From: JBHFEI01 sp041928815
Lineage (GTDB): Bacteria > Pseudomonadota > Alphaproteobacteria > Rhizobiales > Rhizobiaceae
Assembly (NCBI RefSeq): GCF_041928815.1
Contig: NZ_JBHFEI010000001.1
Location: forward strand, 434,001 to 498,000
Reading direction: 5' to 3'
DNA length: 64,000 bases
The notes under the pieces were generated by a model. That model was not told the origin of the DNA. It saw only the letters and a program-made list of their open reading frames with translations, and ran no database searches. The position numbers were made by a program, and so were the translations under genes. Below are positions 17,492 through 25,885 of this stretch, piece by piece (position 1 is the first letter of the stretch; the number at the start of each line of letters is the position of its first letter).

Positions 17492-18658
17492 ATGTCCGAT
17501 CTTGCCCTCCTTCTTGACCGAACGCTTCTCGTCGTCGGCGGCCATGCCGTCAGCACCGGCGCAGCCCTCCTTGCCGCGCTCGGCGTGCTGCTGCTTCTCG
17601 CCGGCATCGGCGCGCTCCGGCGGCGCGCGGGCGGCTCCCGGATCGACGCGATGCTGGCGCAGCAGGCCGAGTTGCAGGGCCGGCTCGCCGCGCTTGCCGA
17701 GGTTTTTGGCGCGCGCCAGTCGGAGCTGAACCGTTCGATCGGCGAACGGCTCGACGGCATGAGCGCCCATCTCGGCCAGTCGATGCACGAGCAGACCCGC
17801 GCCACCCACGACAATCTGAGGCGCCTGCAGGAGCGGCTCGCCGTCATCGACAACGCGCAGACCAATATCCAGGCGCTTGCCCGCGACATGGCCGGCCTGC
17901 AGGCGATCCTTGCCAACAAGCAGGCGCGCGGCGCCTTCGGCCAGTCGCGCATGGAGGCGATCATCGCCGACGGCCTGCCGATCGGCGCTTACGGTTTCCA
18001 GCAGCCGCTGTCGAACGGCACCCGTCCGGATTGCCTAATCCGCATGCCGAACGGCCAGCCGCCGCTGGTGATCGACGCGAAATTCCCGTTGGAGGCCTGG
18101 AACCGGATGCGCGAGGCGCGCGAGCCGGACGGGATCCGGGCGGCGCAGCAGCAGTTCCGCCGCGACATGGACGTGCATATCCGCGATGTCGCGACGAAAT
18201 ATCTGCTGCCCGGCGAAACGCAGGAGACGGCCTTCCTCTTCGTGCCCTCCGAATCCGTCTTCGCCGATCTCCACGAGCATTTCGAGCCGCTGATCCTGAA
18301 GGCACAGCGCGCCCGCATCGTCATCGTCTCGCCCTCGCTCCTGATGCTCGCCGTCTCGCTGATCCAGTCGATGATGCGCGACCAGCGCATGCGCGAGCAG
18401 GCACACCTGATCCAGGCCGAGGTGGCGCGGCTTTCGGAGGACCTGGCGCGGCTCGACGAGAGGGTGCGCAAGCTCGGCGGCCATTTCGCCGCCGCGCAGA
18501 AGGATGTCGACGAGATCCTCGTTACCACCACCAAACTGAAGCGCCACGGCGCGCGGATCGCGGCGCTCGAACCCGATGATGGCGAGGCACCGCCGCCGCG
18601 CGCCGAGGCCAGAGACCCGCGCGCGCCGTTGAAGCTTCGGGTGGTTGACGAGGACTGA
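17492..18658 (+). CDS. rmuC: DNA recombination protein RmuC
   Basis: RmuC is a conserved protein with a nuclease-like core that limits DNA inversions at short inverted repeats. The 388-residue protein has one N-terminal membrane-spanning segment (about residues 20-42), a predicted coiled coil at about 50-150 rich in Gln, Glu and Arg, and the RmuC core around 165-340 with the motif VIDAKFPLEAW. The acidic-proline C-terminal tail is not conserved. It is divergent from def and followed 49 bases later by a ribokinase gene. Confidence 0.93.
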   Translation: MSDLALLLDRTLLVVGGHAVSTGAALLAALGVLLLLAGIGALRRRAGGSRIDAMLAQQAELQGRLAALAEVFGARQSELNRSIGERLDGMSAHLGQSMHEQTRATHDNLRRLQERLAVIDNAQTNIQALARDMAGLQAILANKQARGAFGQSRMEAIIADGLPIGAYGFQQPLSNGTRPDCLIRMPNGQPPLVIDAKFPLEAWNRMREAREPDGIRAAQQQFRRDMDVHIRDVATKYLLPGETQETAFLFVPSESVFADLHEHFEPLILKAQRARIVIVSPSLLMLAVSLIQSMMRDQRMREQAHLIQAEVARLSEDLARLDERVRKLGGHFAAAQKDVDEILVTTTKLKRHGARIAALEPDDGEAPPPRAEARDPRAPLKLRVVDED

Positions 18659-18707
18659 TCGGCCCGTCACTGTCCGCCGCGACCCACACGCGGATACGGA
18701 AGCCCCC

Positions 18708-19613
18708 ATGATCACTGTCTTCGGCTCCATCAACATGGACCTCATCGCCAACACGCCCCGGCTGCCGAAGCCGGGCGAGACGCTGGCCGGCACCGGCTTT
18801 TCCACCGCCGCCGGCGGCAAGGGCGCCAACCAGGCGCTGGCGGCGACCAGGGCAGGCGCGCGCGTCGCCATGGTCGGCGCGGTCGGAGGGGATGCCTTCG
18901 CCGAGGGCGCCCTGGCGCTGATGCGAGAGGCTGGCACCGACCTTGCCGGCGTGCGCCGCGTCGGGGCCCCGACCGGCACCGCCCATATCCTCGTCGGCGG
19001 CGACGGCGAGAACGTCATCATCGTCGTCGCCAGCGCCAACGGCCTGGTCGACGCGGCGGACGCGGAACGGGCCGTTGCGGCGCTGACGCCGTCCGACACG
19101 ATCATGCTGCAGCTCGAAGTGCCGGCCGAAGCGGTCGAGGCGGCGCTCTCCGCCGCCCGCCGCGCCGGCGTGCGCTCGATCATCAACATCGCGCCGCTGA
19201 CGCCGGAGGCGGCCCGCCTTGGACGCCTCGCCGACATCGTCATCGCCAACGAGACCGAGTTCGAACTGCTGGCCGGACGGCAGGACCTCGACGCCGCTTC
19301 GCGCCGGGCGGCGATGCAGGCGCTGCACGACGAGACCGGGCGCACCGTCATCGTCACGCTCGGCGCGGACGGGGCGATCGCCATCCATGAGGGCGACGTC
19401 ATCACCGCCGCCGGGCTTGCGATCGAACCGGTCGACACGGTCGGCGCCGGCGACACGTTCTGCGGCTATCTCGCCGCCGGCCTCGATGCCGGGCTCGACT
19501 TCGCCCAGGCGCTGAGGCGCGCCGCCGTTGCCGGCTCGCTCGCCTGCCTGAAGCCGGGCGCGCAGCCGGCGATCCCGCTTTCGGCGGATGTCGACGCGGC
19601 ACTTCAAGGCTGA
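18708..19613 (+). CDS. rbsK: Ribokinase
   Basis: Ribokinase phosphorylates ribose to ribose 5-phosphate with ATP. The 301-residue PfkB-family protein has GGKGANQA at 36-43 and the catalytic VDTVGAGDTFCGY block near 246-258, where the aspartate is the base. The N-terminal FGSINMD is the ribokinase-type substrate motif. ATG 18708 is preceded by ACGGAAG. The gene ends 18 bases from a convergent nucleoside hydrolase gene. The hydrolase product ribose is this enzyme's substrate, so the two probably form a salvage pair although transcribed from opposite strands. Confidence 0.92.
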   Translation: MITVFGSINMDLIANTPRLPKPGETLAGTGFSTAAGGKGANQALAATRAGARVAMVGAVGGDAFAEGALALMREAGTDLAGVRRVGAPTGTAHILVGGDGENVIIVVASANGLVDAADAERAVAALTPSDTIMLQLEVPAEAVEAALSAARRAGVRSIINIAPLTPEAARLGRLADIVIANETEFELLAGRQDLDAASRRAAMQALHDETGRTVIVTLGADGAIAIHEGDVITAAGLAIEPVDTVGAGDTFCGYLAAGLDAGLDFAQALRRAAVAGSLACLKPGAQPAIPLSADVDAALQG

Positions 19614-19631
19614 GCCGCGATCGCGGCCCCG

Positions 19632-20576
19632 TCAGATCGCCGCGAGCCGCTCGGTCAAGAGGTCGAAGAACCCCTGGTCGTCGATGAAGCGCATGACCCG
19701 GGCGTTTTTCGGCCGGTCGGTGACGTGCCACCAGTCGACGACCGTCATGCCGAGCGTCAGCGGCGAGGCGGTCTCGATCTCGACATTGCAGTCGCGGCCC
19801 TGAAACAGCTCCGGCTTCAGCAGGTAGGCGATCACGGTCGGGTCGTGCAGCGGCCCGCCGTCGGACCCGTATTTCTCCACGTCGAAACGCTCGAAGAATT
19901 CGAGCATTTCGGCGAGCGCCAGCGCCGGCTTCGAGCCGAGCGCGCGGATCTTCGCCACCCGGGTCTTCAGCGTCAGCACGCGATGGGTGAGATCGAGCGG
20001 CATCATCACGATCGGGATACCGGCGGCAAGCACCCTGGCCGCCGCCTCCGGATCGACATAGACGTTGAATTCGGCCGCCGGCGTGATGTTGCCGCCCTCG
20101 AAGAAACCGCCGCCCATCATCACCAGTTCGCGAATGCGCGCCGCAATGTCGGGCGCCTTTTCCAGCGCGAGCGCGATGTTGGTCAGGGGCCCGAGCGTGC
20201 AGAGCGTCACCGTTCCCTCCGGTTCGCGCCTCAGCGTCTCGACGATGAAATCGACGGCATGACCCTCGGCGAGCGGCATCGAAGGCTCGGCAAGCTCCGG
20301 GCCGTCGAGCCCCGTCTTGCCATGCACGTGCTCGGCAGTCACCAGCGGGCGGGCGAGCGGCCGGTCGGCGCCGGCGAAGACCCGGACGTCGGTGCGTCCG
20401 CACAGTTCGCAGAGGATCCGCGCATTGCGCGCGGTCAGCGCCAGCGGCACGTTGCCGGCAACGGTGGTGATACCGAGAATGTCGAGCTCCGCCCGGCTGC
20501 CGAAGGCGAGCATGATGGCGGCGGCGTCGTCCTGCCCCGGGTCTGTGTCGATGATGATCTTGCGGGGCGCGGCCAT
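19632..20576 (-). CDS. Nucleoside hydrolase (IunH type)
   Basis: The enzyme hydrolyses the N-glycosidic bond of ribonucleosides to base and ribose. The 314-residue protein has the calcium-binding aspartate cluster D10-x-D12-x-x-x-D16-D17 (DTDPGQDD), the family's defining motif. Its base preference cannot be read from sequence. ATG 20576 is chosen because AGGAAGGACAGGAC precedes it; an in-frame ATG 20 codons upstream lacks such a site. It faces the ribokinase gene tail to tail and is divergent from the Hsp20 gene. Confidence 0.92.
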   Translation of the reverse strand: MAAPRKIIIDTDPGQDDAAAIMLAFGSRAELDILGITTVAGNVPLALTARNARILCELCGRTDVRVFAGADRPLARPLVTAEHVHGKTGLDGPELAEPSMPLAEGHAVDFIVETLRREPEGTVTLCTLGPLTNIALALEKAPDIAARIRELVMMGGGFFEGGNITPAAEFNVYVDPEAAARVLAAGIPIVMMPLDLTHRVLTLKTRVAKIRALGSKPALALAEMLEFFERFDVEKYGSDGGPLHDPTVIAYLLKPELFQGRDCNVEIETASPLTLGMTVVDWWHVTDRPKNARVMRFIDDQGFFDLLTERLAAI

Positions 20577-20640
20577 GTCCTGTCCTTCCTGGGTCTCTCG
20601 GCGCGCGACTATGATTTCAACCGCCCGATTGCGCAAGCGG

Positions 20641-20669
20641 CTTGCGATCGCTGCCGCGCGTCACCATAT
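20641..20669 (+). promoter_or_regulatory. RpoH-type heat-shock promoter candidate for hsp20
   Basis: CTTGCG, a 17-base spacer and CCATAT match the alphaproteobacterial sigma-32 layout (CTTGAA-N17-CCATAT type). It lies 64 bases upstream of the Hsp20 start. The same spacing is seen before grpE at 63024-63052. No heat-sensing ROSE-type leader was recognised. Confidence 0.55.
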
Positions 20670-20733
20670 TGGCGCCGCCGGATGCTGCAGCGCGGGTCCG
20701 GAAACGGTCGCTTGGTTTGGCAAGGACGTGACG

Positions 20734-21165
20734 ATGAGCCGGATGACGCCCTTCAGCAGCCCCCTTCTCGTGGGCTTCGACGCCATGGAAAAGACCCTCG
20801 AGCGCATTGCCAAGGGCAGCGACGGCTACCCTCCCTACAATATCGAGCGCATCCGGGCGGACCTGTCGCGGGGACTGCCGGAAAAACTCAGGATCACGCT
20901 CGCCGTCGCCGGTTTCTCCGAGGACGAGCTAGAGGTGACGACCGAGGAGAACCAGCTCGTCATCCGCGGGCGCCAGAGCGATGCCGGCGAGCGGGACTAT
21001 CTGCATCGCGGCATCGCCGCGCGCCAGTTCCAGCGCATGTTCGTGCTGGCCGACGGCATGGAAGTGCTCGGCGCCGAGCTTCGCAACGGCCTTCTCTCTG
21101 TCGATCTCGTCCGTCCCGAGCCGTCGCGCATGGTGAAGAAAATTAACATTTCCGTCCCAGAGTAG
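20734..21165 (+). CDS. Small heat shock protein, Hsp20 family
   Basis: The 143-residue protein has an alpha-crystallin domain at about residues 35-130 (ITLAVAGFSEDELEV, NQLVIRGRQ, with the conserved ADGMEVLGAELRNGLLSVDL ending). It should act as an ATP-independent holdase that binds unfolding proteins. The N-terminal FSSPLLVGFDAMEKTL resembles IbpA-like rhizobial members. ATG 20734 sits 64 bases after the heat-shock promoter candidate. A DUF1150 gene follows after 46 bases, a pairing often seen in Alphaproteobacteria. Confidence 0.93.
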   Translation: MSRMTPFSSPLLVGFDAMEKTLERIAKGSDGYPPYNIERIRADLSRGLPEKLRITLAVAGFSEDELEVTTEENQLVIRGRQSDAGERDYLHRGIAARQFQRMFVLADGMEVLGAELRNGLLSVDLVRPEPSRMVKKINISVPE

Positions 21166-21211
21166 GCCCATCGGCGGGGCAGATCCCGCCGGCTGCCACG
21201 GAGCGAGACTC

Positions 21212-21469
21212 ATGGGATTGAAGGATGTCACCGCACCTTGTTCAAAGCGGGACCTGGCGCATCTCGGCGCTGGTGAAGTCGGATACATTCGCAAGATCAG
21301 CGGTGACGACGTCAGCCGCTGCTTTCCCGAGGCGCCCGACCTTGATCCGGGCATCGATCTCTGGGCGCTGTTCGGCGCCGACGGCACTCCGATCCTCCTG
21401 ACCGACAACCGGTCGAGCACCTTCTTCAAGGCGGCGGAAGACGACCTTCGCACCGTCAGCCTGCACTGA
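21212..21469 (+). CDS. DUF1150 family protein
   Basis: The 85-residue protein matches the DUF1150 family, which is limited to Alphaproteobacteria and usually encoded just after a small heat shock protein. The hallmark is YIRKISGDDV followed by the acidic mid-section and LLTDNRSSTFFKAAEDDL at the end. Its function is unknown. Its position suggests co-expression with Hsp20 under heat stress. The ribosome site is ACGGAGCGAGACTC before the ATG. Confidence 0.85.
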   Translation: MGLKDVTAPCSKRDLAHLGAGEVGYIRKISGDDVSRCFPEAPDLDPGIDLWALFGADGTPILLTDNRSSTFFKAAEDDLRTVSLH

Positions 21470-21483
21470 AATTTCCCCGACAG

Positions 21484-22182
21484 TCAGATCCGCGTGAAGG
21501 TCAGATAGGCCGAAGCGCGGCCTTCCCGGCGCGCCTTGGCCTCGTAGCGCGTTCCAGGCCAGCCGGAAAAGGGCGTGCGCCAGTCCGCCGCACTTGCCGC
21601 GCGCCAGTCGAAGGCGGCGTGGTCGCGGCCATGCAGCAGCGTCCAGTTGACATAGGTGTCGATGTCGGAGGCGAAGCAGAACAGCCCGCCCGGCTTCAGC
21701 ACGCGCGCGAAGCGATCGAGATTGACGGCGGAGACGAAACGGCGCTTCCAGTGCTTCCGCTTCGGCCAGGGGTCGGGGTAGAGAAGGTCGATCTGGTCGA
21801 GGCTTGCCGGCGGAAGCCAGTCCAGCACCTCGGTCGCGTCGTCGTCATGAACGCGGATGTTGCCCGGCGCCTCCGCCTCCACCCGCGCCACGAGCTTCGC
21901 CATCGAATTGACGAAGGGTTCGACGCCGATGAAGCCGGTCGAGGGCTCCAAGATGGCGCGATGCATCAGATGCTCGCCGCCGCCGAAGCCGATTTCCAGG
22001 CGAAAGCGCGCCATCGGGCGGTCGAACAGGGCATCGAGCGAGGCGGGTGCCGGCGCGGCAAGATCGAGCTTCAGCGCCGGCAGCAATGTCTGCAGGTTCG
22101 CGGCCTGCTGCTCGCGCAGCGGCTTTCCCTTACGCCGGCCGAAGAAGGCCTCGGTCGCTCGGCGTGCTCTCGTCTCGGTCAT
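21484..22182 (-). CDS. trmB: tRNA (guanine-N7-)-methyltransferase
   Basis: TrmB makes 7-methylguanosine at position 46 of tRNAs using S-adenosylmethionine. The 232-residue protein has EIGFGGGEHL as SAM-binding motif I and the catalytic/tRNA block LLYPDPWPKRKHWKRRF. ATG 22182 gives the usual start (MTETRARRATEAFFGRRKG). It follows metK, which makes its methyl donor, after a gap of 116 bases and is the last gene of a long minus-strand series. It converges on DUF1150 with 14 bases between the stops. Confidence 0.96.
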   Translation of the reverse strand: MTETRARRATEAFFGRRKGKPLREQQAANLQTLLPALKLDLAAPAPASLDALFDRPMARFRLEIGFGGGEHLMHRAILEPSTGFIGVEPFVNSMAKLVARVEAEAPGNIRVHDDDATEVLDWLPPASLDQIDLLYPDPWPKRKHWKRRFVSAVNLDRFARVLKPGGLFCFASDIDTYVNWTLLHGRDHAAFDWRAASAADWRTPFSGWPGTRYEAKARREGRASAYLTFTRI

Positions 22183-22298
22183 GTCTGTCCTGTCGCTCCC
22201 GGGCTTTCGGCCATCGCCGTCGAATAGGCGCCGGGCGCGGCGCTGTAAAGTCCCCGGGCCGGCTCGCGCCCCTGGGGACCTTCGATCGCGGGCGGCCG

Positions 22299-23540
22299 TC
22301 AGGCCGCCTTCAGCGCGTCCTTCAGCGGCTTGACCAGGTCGAGCTTCTCCCAGGAGAAGGAACCGTCGCGGCCGGCCTTGCGGCCGAAATGGCCATAGGC
22401 CGAGGTCTTGGCATAGATCGGCTTGTTGAGATCGAGATGCCGGCGGATACCCGACGGCGAGAGGTCGATCACCTTGCGGATCGCCGCCTCGACCTCGTCC
22501 TCGGAGACTTTGCCGGTGCCGTGCAGGTCGACATAGATCGACAGCGGCTGGGCGACGCCGATCGCATAGGAGAGCTGGATCGTGCAGCGCTCGGCGAGGC
22601 CGGCGGCGACGACGTTCTTGGCAAGGTAGCGCGCGGCATAGGCGGCCGAACGGTCGACCTTGGTCGTGTCCTTGCCGGAGAAGGCGCCGCCGCCATGGGG
22701 GGCGGCACCGCCATAGGTGTCGACGATGATCTTGCGGCCGGTCAGGCCCGCATCCCCGTCCGGTCCGCCGATGACGAACTTGCCGGTCGGGTTGATGTAC
22801 CAGTTGCAATCCTCGGCAATGTCGAGATCGGCGAGCGCCGTACGGATATAGGGCTCGACGACGCTGCGCACGCGGGCCGAATCCCAGCTGTCGTCGAGAT
22901 GCTGCGTCGACAGGACGATCGAGGTGACCTCCTTCGGCTTGCCGTCGACATAGCGCACGGTGACCTGGCTCTTCGCATCGGGCCCGAGCAGGGCGGCGTC
23001 GCCCTCGCCCTTCTTGCGGGCGGCGGCGAGCAGCTGCAGGATCAGGTGCGAATAGTAGATCGGCGCCGGCATCAGCTCCGACGTCTCGCGGCAGGCATAG
23101 CCGAACATGATGCCCTGGTCGCCGGCGCCCTCGTCGCCCTGCTTGTCGGCGGCGCTGTCGACGCCCTGCGCGATGTCGGCCGACTGCGAGTGCAGAAGCA
23201 CGTCGATGCGGGCGGTCTTCCAGTGGAAGCCGGCCTGTTCGTAGCCGATGTCGCGGATCGCCTTGCGGGCCGCCGACTTGAACTTGGCCGGATTGATGAC
23301 GTCGTTGCCGTTCTTGTCCTTCTTGAGCAGGCTCGGCGGCAGGCGCACCTCGCCGGCGATCACGACGCGGTTCGTCGTCGCCAGCGTCTCGCAGGCGATC
23401 CGGACGCTCCACGGATCGACACCCGTCTTTGCCGCCTCGCGATAGACCAGATCGACGATCTCGTCGGAAATCCGGTCGCAGACCTTGTCAGGATGACCTT
23501 CGGCCACCGATTCACTCGTAAACAGGTAATTGGCGTGCAT
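22299..23540 (-). CDS. metK: S-adenosylmethionine synthase
   Basis: MetK joins methionine and ATP to form S-adenosylmethionine. The 413-residue protein shows the N-terminal signature FTSESVAEGHPDKVCDRISD, the GACDQGIMFGYA-type block (here GAGDQGIMFGYA) and the P-loop-like GGGAFSGKDTTKVDRS. The upstream region holds a perfect-armed palindrome overlapping a likely promoter, suggesting repression by an ArsR-type methionine-cycle regulator. No SAM riboswitch fold was recognised. The gene lies between praR/phrR and trmB, the standard rhizobial order. Confidence 0.98.
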   Translation of the reverse strand: MHANYLFTSESVAEGHPDKVCDRISDEIVDLVYREAAKTGVDPWSVRIACETLATTNRVVIAGEVRLPPSLLKKDKNGNDVINPAKFKSAARKAIRDIGYEQAGFHWKTARIDVLLHSQSADIAQGVDSAADKQGDEGAGDQGIMFGYACRETSELMPAPIYYSHLILQLLAAARKKGEGDAALLGPDAKSQVTVRYVDGKPKEVTSIVLSTQHLDDSWDSARVRSVVEPYIRTALADLDIAEDCNWYINPTGKFVIGGPDGDAGLTGRKIIVDTYGGAAPHGGGAFSGKDTTKVDRSAAYAARYLAKNVVAAGLAERCTIQLSYAIGVAQPLSIYVDLHGTGKVSEDEVEAAIRKVIDLSPSGIRRHLDLNKPIYAKTSAYGHFGRKAGRDGSFSWEKLDLVKPLKDALKAA

Positions 23541-23610
23541 GCGGGAGTTCCCTCAAAGAAGAATGGCCACGAAGTGGTAGTGATTCCGGCGCTGGAACAC
23601 AAGCGAAGAA

Positions 23611-23645
23611 CGACATAAATATATCTTTATGTCGTGATCGGACAA
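23611..23645 (-). promoter_or_regulatory. metK promoter with palindromic operator (SahR/SamR-like)
   Basis: A 24-bp palindrome at 23611-23634 has 9-base arms CGACATAAA / TTTATGTCG. On the minus strand it overlaps the -10 region of a candidate promoter (TTGTCC at 23645-23640, 18-base spacer, TATTTA). The core resembles, from memory, sites of SAH-responsive ArsR-family regulators (SahR/SamR) that control methionine-cycle genes. Its place at the -10 suggests repression. Confidence 0.6.
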
Positions 23646-23671
23646 CAGCGCATTCCGGCCACCTCCGGCAC

Positions 23672-23699
23672 AAAAAAGGCGGCCACCGGCCGCCTTTTT
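23672..23699 (-). terminator. Terminator between praR and metK
   Basis: The stem GGCGGCC / GGCCGCC with a 3-nt loop is flanked by six A and five T residues, so it can terminate in either direction. On the minus strand it lies 23 bases after the praR stop and upstream of the metK operator, giving metK its own transcription unit. Confidence 0.85.
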
Positions 23700-23721
23700 C
23701 CAAGCGATGCTTGCGCGAAGC

Positions 23722-24141
23722 CTATTCCGCGTCGCCCTCGGCGCCGATCGCCTTGACCAGTTCGACGATCTTGCGACGGACCTTCGGGTCGGTGATCTTG
23801 ACGAAGGCGCGGTTGAGCTGCAGCCCTTCCGAGGAGGACAGGAAGTCGACGACATAGTTCGAGCTCGAGGCCTCGGCCATGCCGGTCGCCACCGTTCCGG
23901 CCTCGCCCGGCGCATCCTCGAAGAAGAAGGAGACGGGAACGTTCAGGATGGCGGAAATGTTCTGCAGCCGGCTCGCGCCGACCCGGTTCGTGCCCTTCTC
24001 GTATTTCTGGATCTGCTGGAAGGTGATGCCGAGGCTCTCGCCGAGCTTTTCCTGGCTCATGCCCAGCATCGTGCGGCGCAACCGGATCCGACTGCCGACA
24101 TGAATGTCGATCGGATTGGGTTTCTTCTTGTTCTCGTTCAT
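23722..24141 (-). CDS. praR: XRE-family transcriptional regulator PraR/PhrR
   Basis: The 139-residue protein has a helix-turn-helix domain at about residues 15-70 (MSQEKLGESLGITFQQIQKYEKG) and a short C-terminal regulatory tail. It is nearly the same as the rhizobial PraR family (called PhrR in Sinorhizobium), known for control of symbiotic and attachment genes and reported as low-pH-responsive next to lnt/actA. Those roles are family knowledge, not shown here. It lies between lnt and metK, as in other rhizobia. The stop is followed by a strong terminator. Confidence 0.92.
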   Translation of the reverse strand: MNENKKKPNPIDIHVGSRIRLRRTMLGMSQEKLGESLGITFQQIQKYEKGTNRVGASRLQNISAILNVPVSFFFEDAPGEAGTVATGMAEASSSNYVVDFLSSSEGLQLNRAFVKITDPKVRRKIVELVKAIGAEGDAE

Positions 24142-24295
24142 GGCGTCGTCCTATCACGCATGGTTCACGTTCTGCCGTCACCCGGATGCCGCGCCCGCGG
24201 GCGCCACAATCTGAACATGCGGTCGGGCGAAAATCCCTGCCAACATAGGTGATGATCGGTTGCGGTCGCCACTATGCAATTTTAGGGGTTTTTGG

Positions 24296-25885
24296 TCAAT
24301 TCTCCTTATAAATAAAACCAATGCGGGAAAAGATCGCAACCAAGAGCAGGATCACGCCGATCGCCAGCGCGATGCGATTGCGCGGTACACCGGAAAAATG
24401 CAGCGCCTGCCGGCCGGGGATCGCCACGTCGACATAGCCCTTGACGTCGAGGGCCAGCCCGTCGACCACCTCGCCGCGTCCGCCAAGGACGGCGGAGATG
24501 CCGCTGTTGGCCGCGCGCAGCAGCGGAAGCCCCGTTTCGACGGCAAGCAGGCGCGCCTGCTGGAAATGCTGGTACGGCCCGGGCGTGCGCCCGAACCAGG
24601 CGTCGTTGGTCACGTTCAGGAGCGCCGTCGCCGTCGCGGCGTCGTCGCCGATCTCGTTCGGGAAGATCGCCTCGTAGCAGATCAGCGGATAGAGCGTGCG
24701 CCCGCCCGGGAGCGTCAGCGGCGTGCGCGTCGCGGCCGGCGAAAAGCCGCCCGGCATGGCGACGGCATCGAGCCCGAGCGCTTTCAACCACGACGCGAGC
24801 GGCAGGTATTCGCCGAAGGGCACGAGATGCACCTTGTCGGCGGCGCCGATGATCTGGCCCTGGTCGTCGATGACGTAGATCGAATTGTAGTAGCGCGGCA
24901 CCTGCCCTGCCCCTGCGTCCTCGGCGCGCACCGCGCCCGCGATCAGGATCTGCCCCTCGTCGAGGACATCGGCGATCCGCTGCAGGCCGCTTGGATTCTC
25001 GGTCAGGATGAAGGGGATCGCCGTCTCGGGCCAGATGATGATCGACGGCTTCGGCTGCCCCTCGGGCGGGGCGGCGGCGGACAGCGAAAGATGCGCCTCG
25101 AACACCGAGGCACGCTCGCCGTCGTCGAGTTTCTTCGACTGGTCGATGACGGGCTGGACGAGGCGCACGGTGACAGCCGGATCGGCGGCGGCGGGAGCCG
25201 CACTTTGCAATGTGTAGATCCCGTAGCCGACATGGGCGACCAGAAGCAGCGCCGCGAGGGCCAGCAGGCTCCGGCTCTTGCGGCCGCCGACGAGAAGGGC
25301 CGGCGCGGCGAAGACGAAGACCGCGAGCGTGTTCATCGCGAGCGAGCCGACGAGGCCGACGGACTGCATCAGCAACGGGCCGGGCATGGCGAGATGGCCG
25401 ACGGCATTCCATGGAAAGCCGGTGAGCAGGATGCCGCGCAGCCATTCGAAAAGGCCGAAGGAGAAGGCGAGCGCCGCGATCCGCCCGGCACCGTCCGACC
25501 AGAGCAGGCGCGCCAGCGTGACGGCAAAGGCGAAATAGAGCGCCAGCAAGGCCGGCAGGCCGAGGACCGCGAGCGGCAGGGCCCAGGCGAAATCCTCCGC
25601 CTCCACCAGAAGCGCGTTGCCGAGCCACCAGAGACCGCCGAGGAAATAGCCGAAGCCGAAGGCCCAGCCGAGCAGAAGCGACGGCAGAAGGCGTCGCAGC
25701 GCACCGCCGTCGGGATCGCCCGACGCCCCGTCGATCAGAAACACCAGGAGCGTGAAGGAAACGAAAGGCGCGAGAAAGAGATCGACCGGCGGCAGGGCGA
25801 GCACGGCAAGGAGGCCCGCCAGGAAACCCACCAGGCAGCGCCCGCCGCCCGACATCAACATCAGCCTGCCCGAAAGCGATTCCAT
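24296..25885 (-). CDS. lnt: Apolipoprotein N-acyltransferase
   Basis: Lnt adds the third acyl chain to the N-terminal cysteine of lipoproteins at the inner membrane. The 529-residue protein has about seven hydrophobic segments in its first 210 residues and one at the C-terminus, and a nitrilase-like domain with the Glu-Lys-Cys triad: WPETAIPF, DKVHLVPFGEYLP and LICYEAIFP. ATG 25885 has AAGGGG before it; longer in-frame versions add unlikely sequence. In Sinorhizobium the homologue was named actA because mutants are acid-sensitive. It is separated from corC by 478 bases. Confidence 0.96.
   Translation of the reverse strand: MESLSGRLMLMSGGGRCLVGFLAGLLAVLALPPVDLFLAPFVSFTLLVFLIDGASGDPDGGALRRLLPSLLLGWAFGFGYFLGGLWWLGNALLVEAEDFAWALPLAVLGLPALLALYFAFAVTLARLLWSDGAGRIAALAFSFGLFEWLRGILLTGFPWNAVGHLAMPGPLLMQSVGLVGSLAMNTLAVFVFAAPALLVGGRKSRSLLALAALLLVAHVGYGIYTLQSAAPAAADPAVTVRLVQPVIDQSKKLDDGERASVFEAHLSLSAAAPPEGQPKPSIIIWPETAIPFILTENPSGLQRIADVLDEGQILIAGAVRAEDAGAGQVPRYYNSIYVIDDQGQIIGAADKVHLVPFGEYLPLASWLKALGLDAVAMPGGFSPAATRTPLTLPGGRTLYPLICYEAIFPNEIGDDAATATALLNVTNDAWFGRTPGPYQHFQQARLLAVETGLPLLRAANSGISAVLGGRGEVVDGLALDVKGYVDVAIPGRQALHFSGVPRNRIALAIGVILLLVAIFSRIGFIYKEN

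Noticed and set aside
21484..23412. Apparent long fusion of trmB with an upstream domain
   Set aside because: The upstream part is metK read in the wrong frame; TrmB starts at 22182.
23541..23720. SAM riboswitch before metK
   Set aside because: The only folded parts are a terminator and an operator-like palindrome; no SAM-II or SAM/SAH pseudoknot was recognised.
24142..24295. PraR autoregulatory site
   Set aside because: CAAC and GTTG halves occur but are 14 bases apart, not the short spacing I recall for PraR sites.
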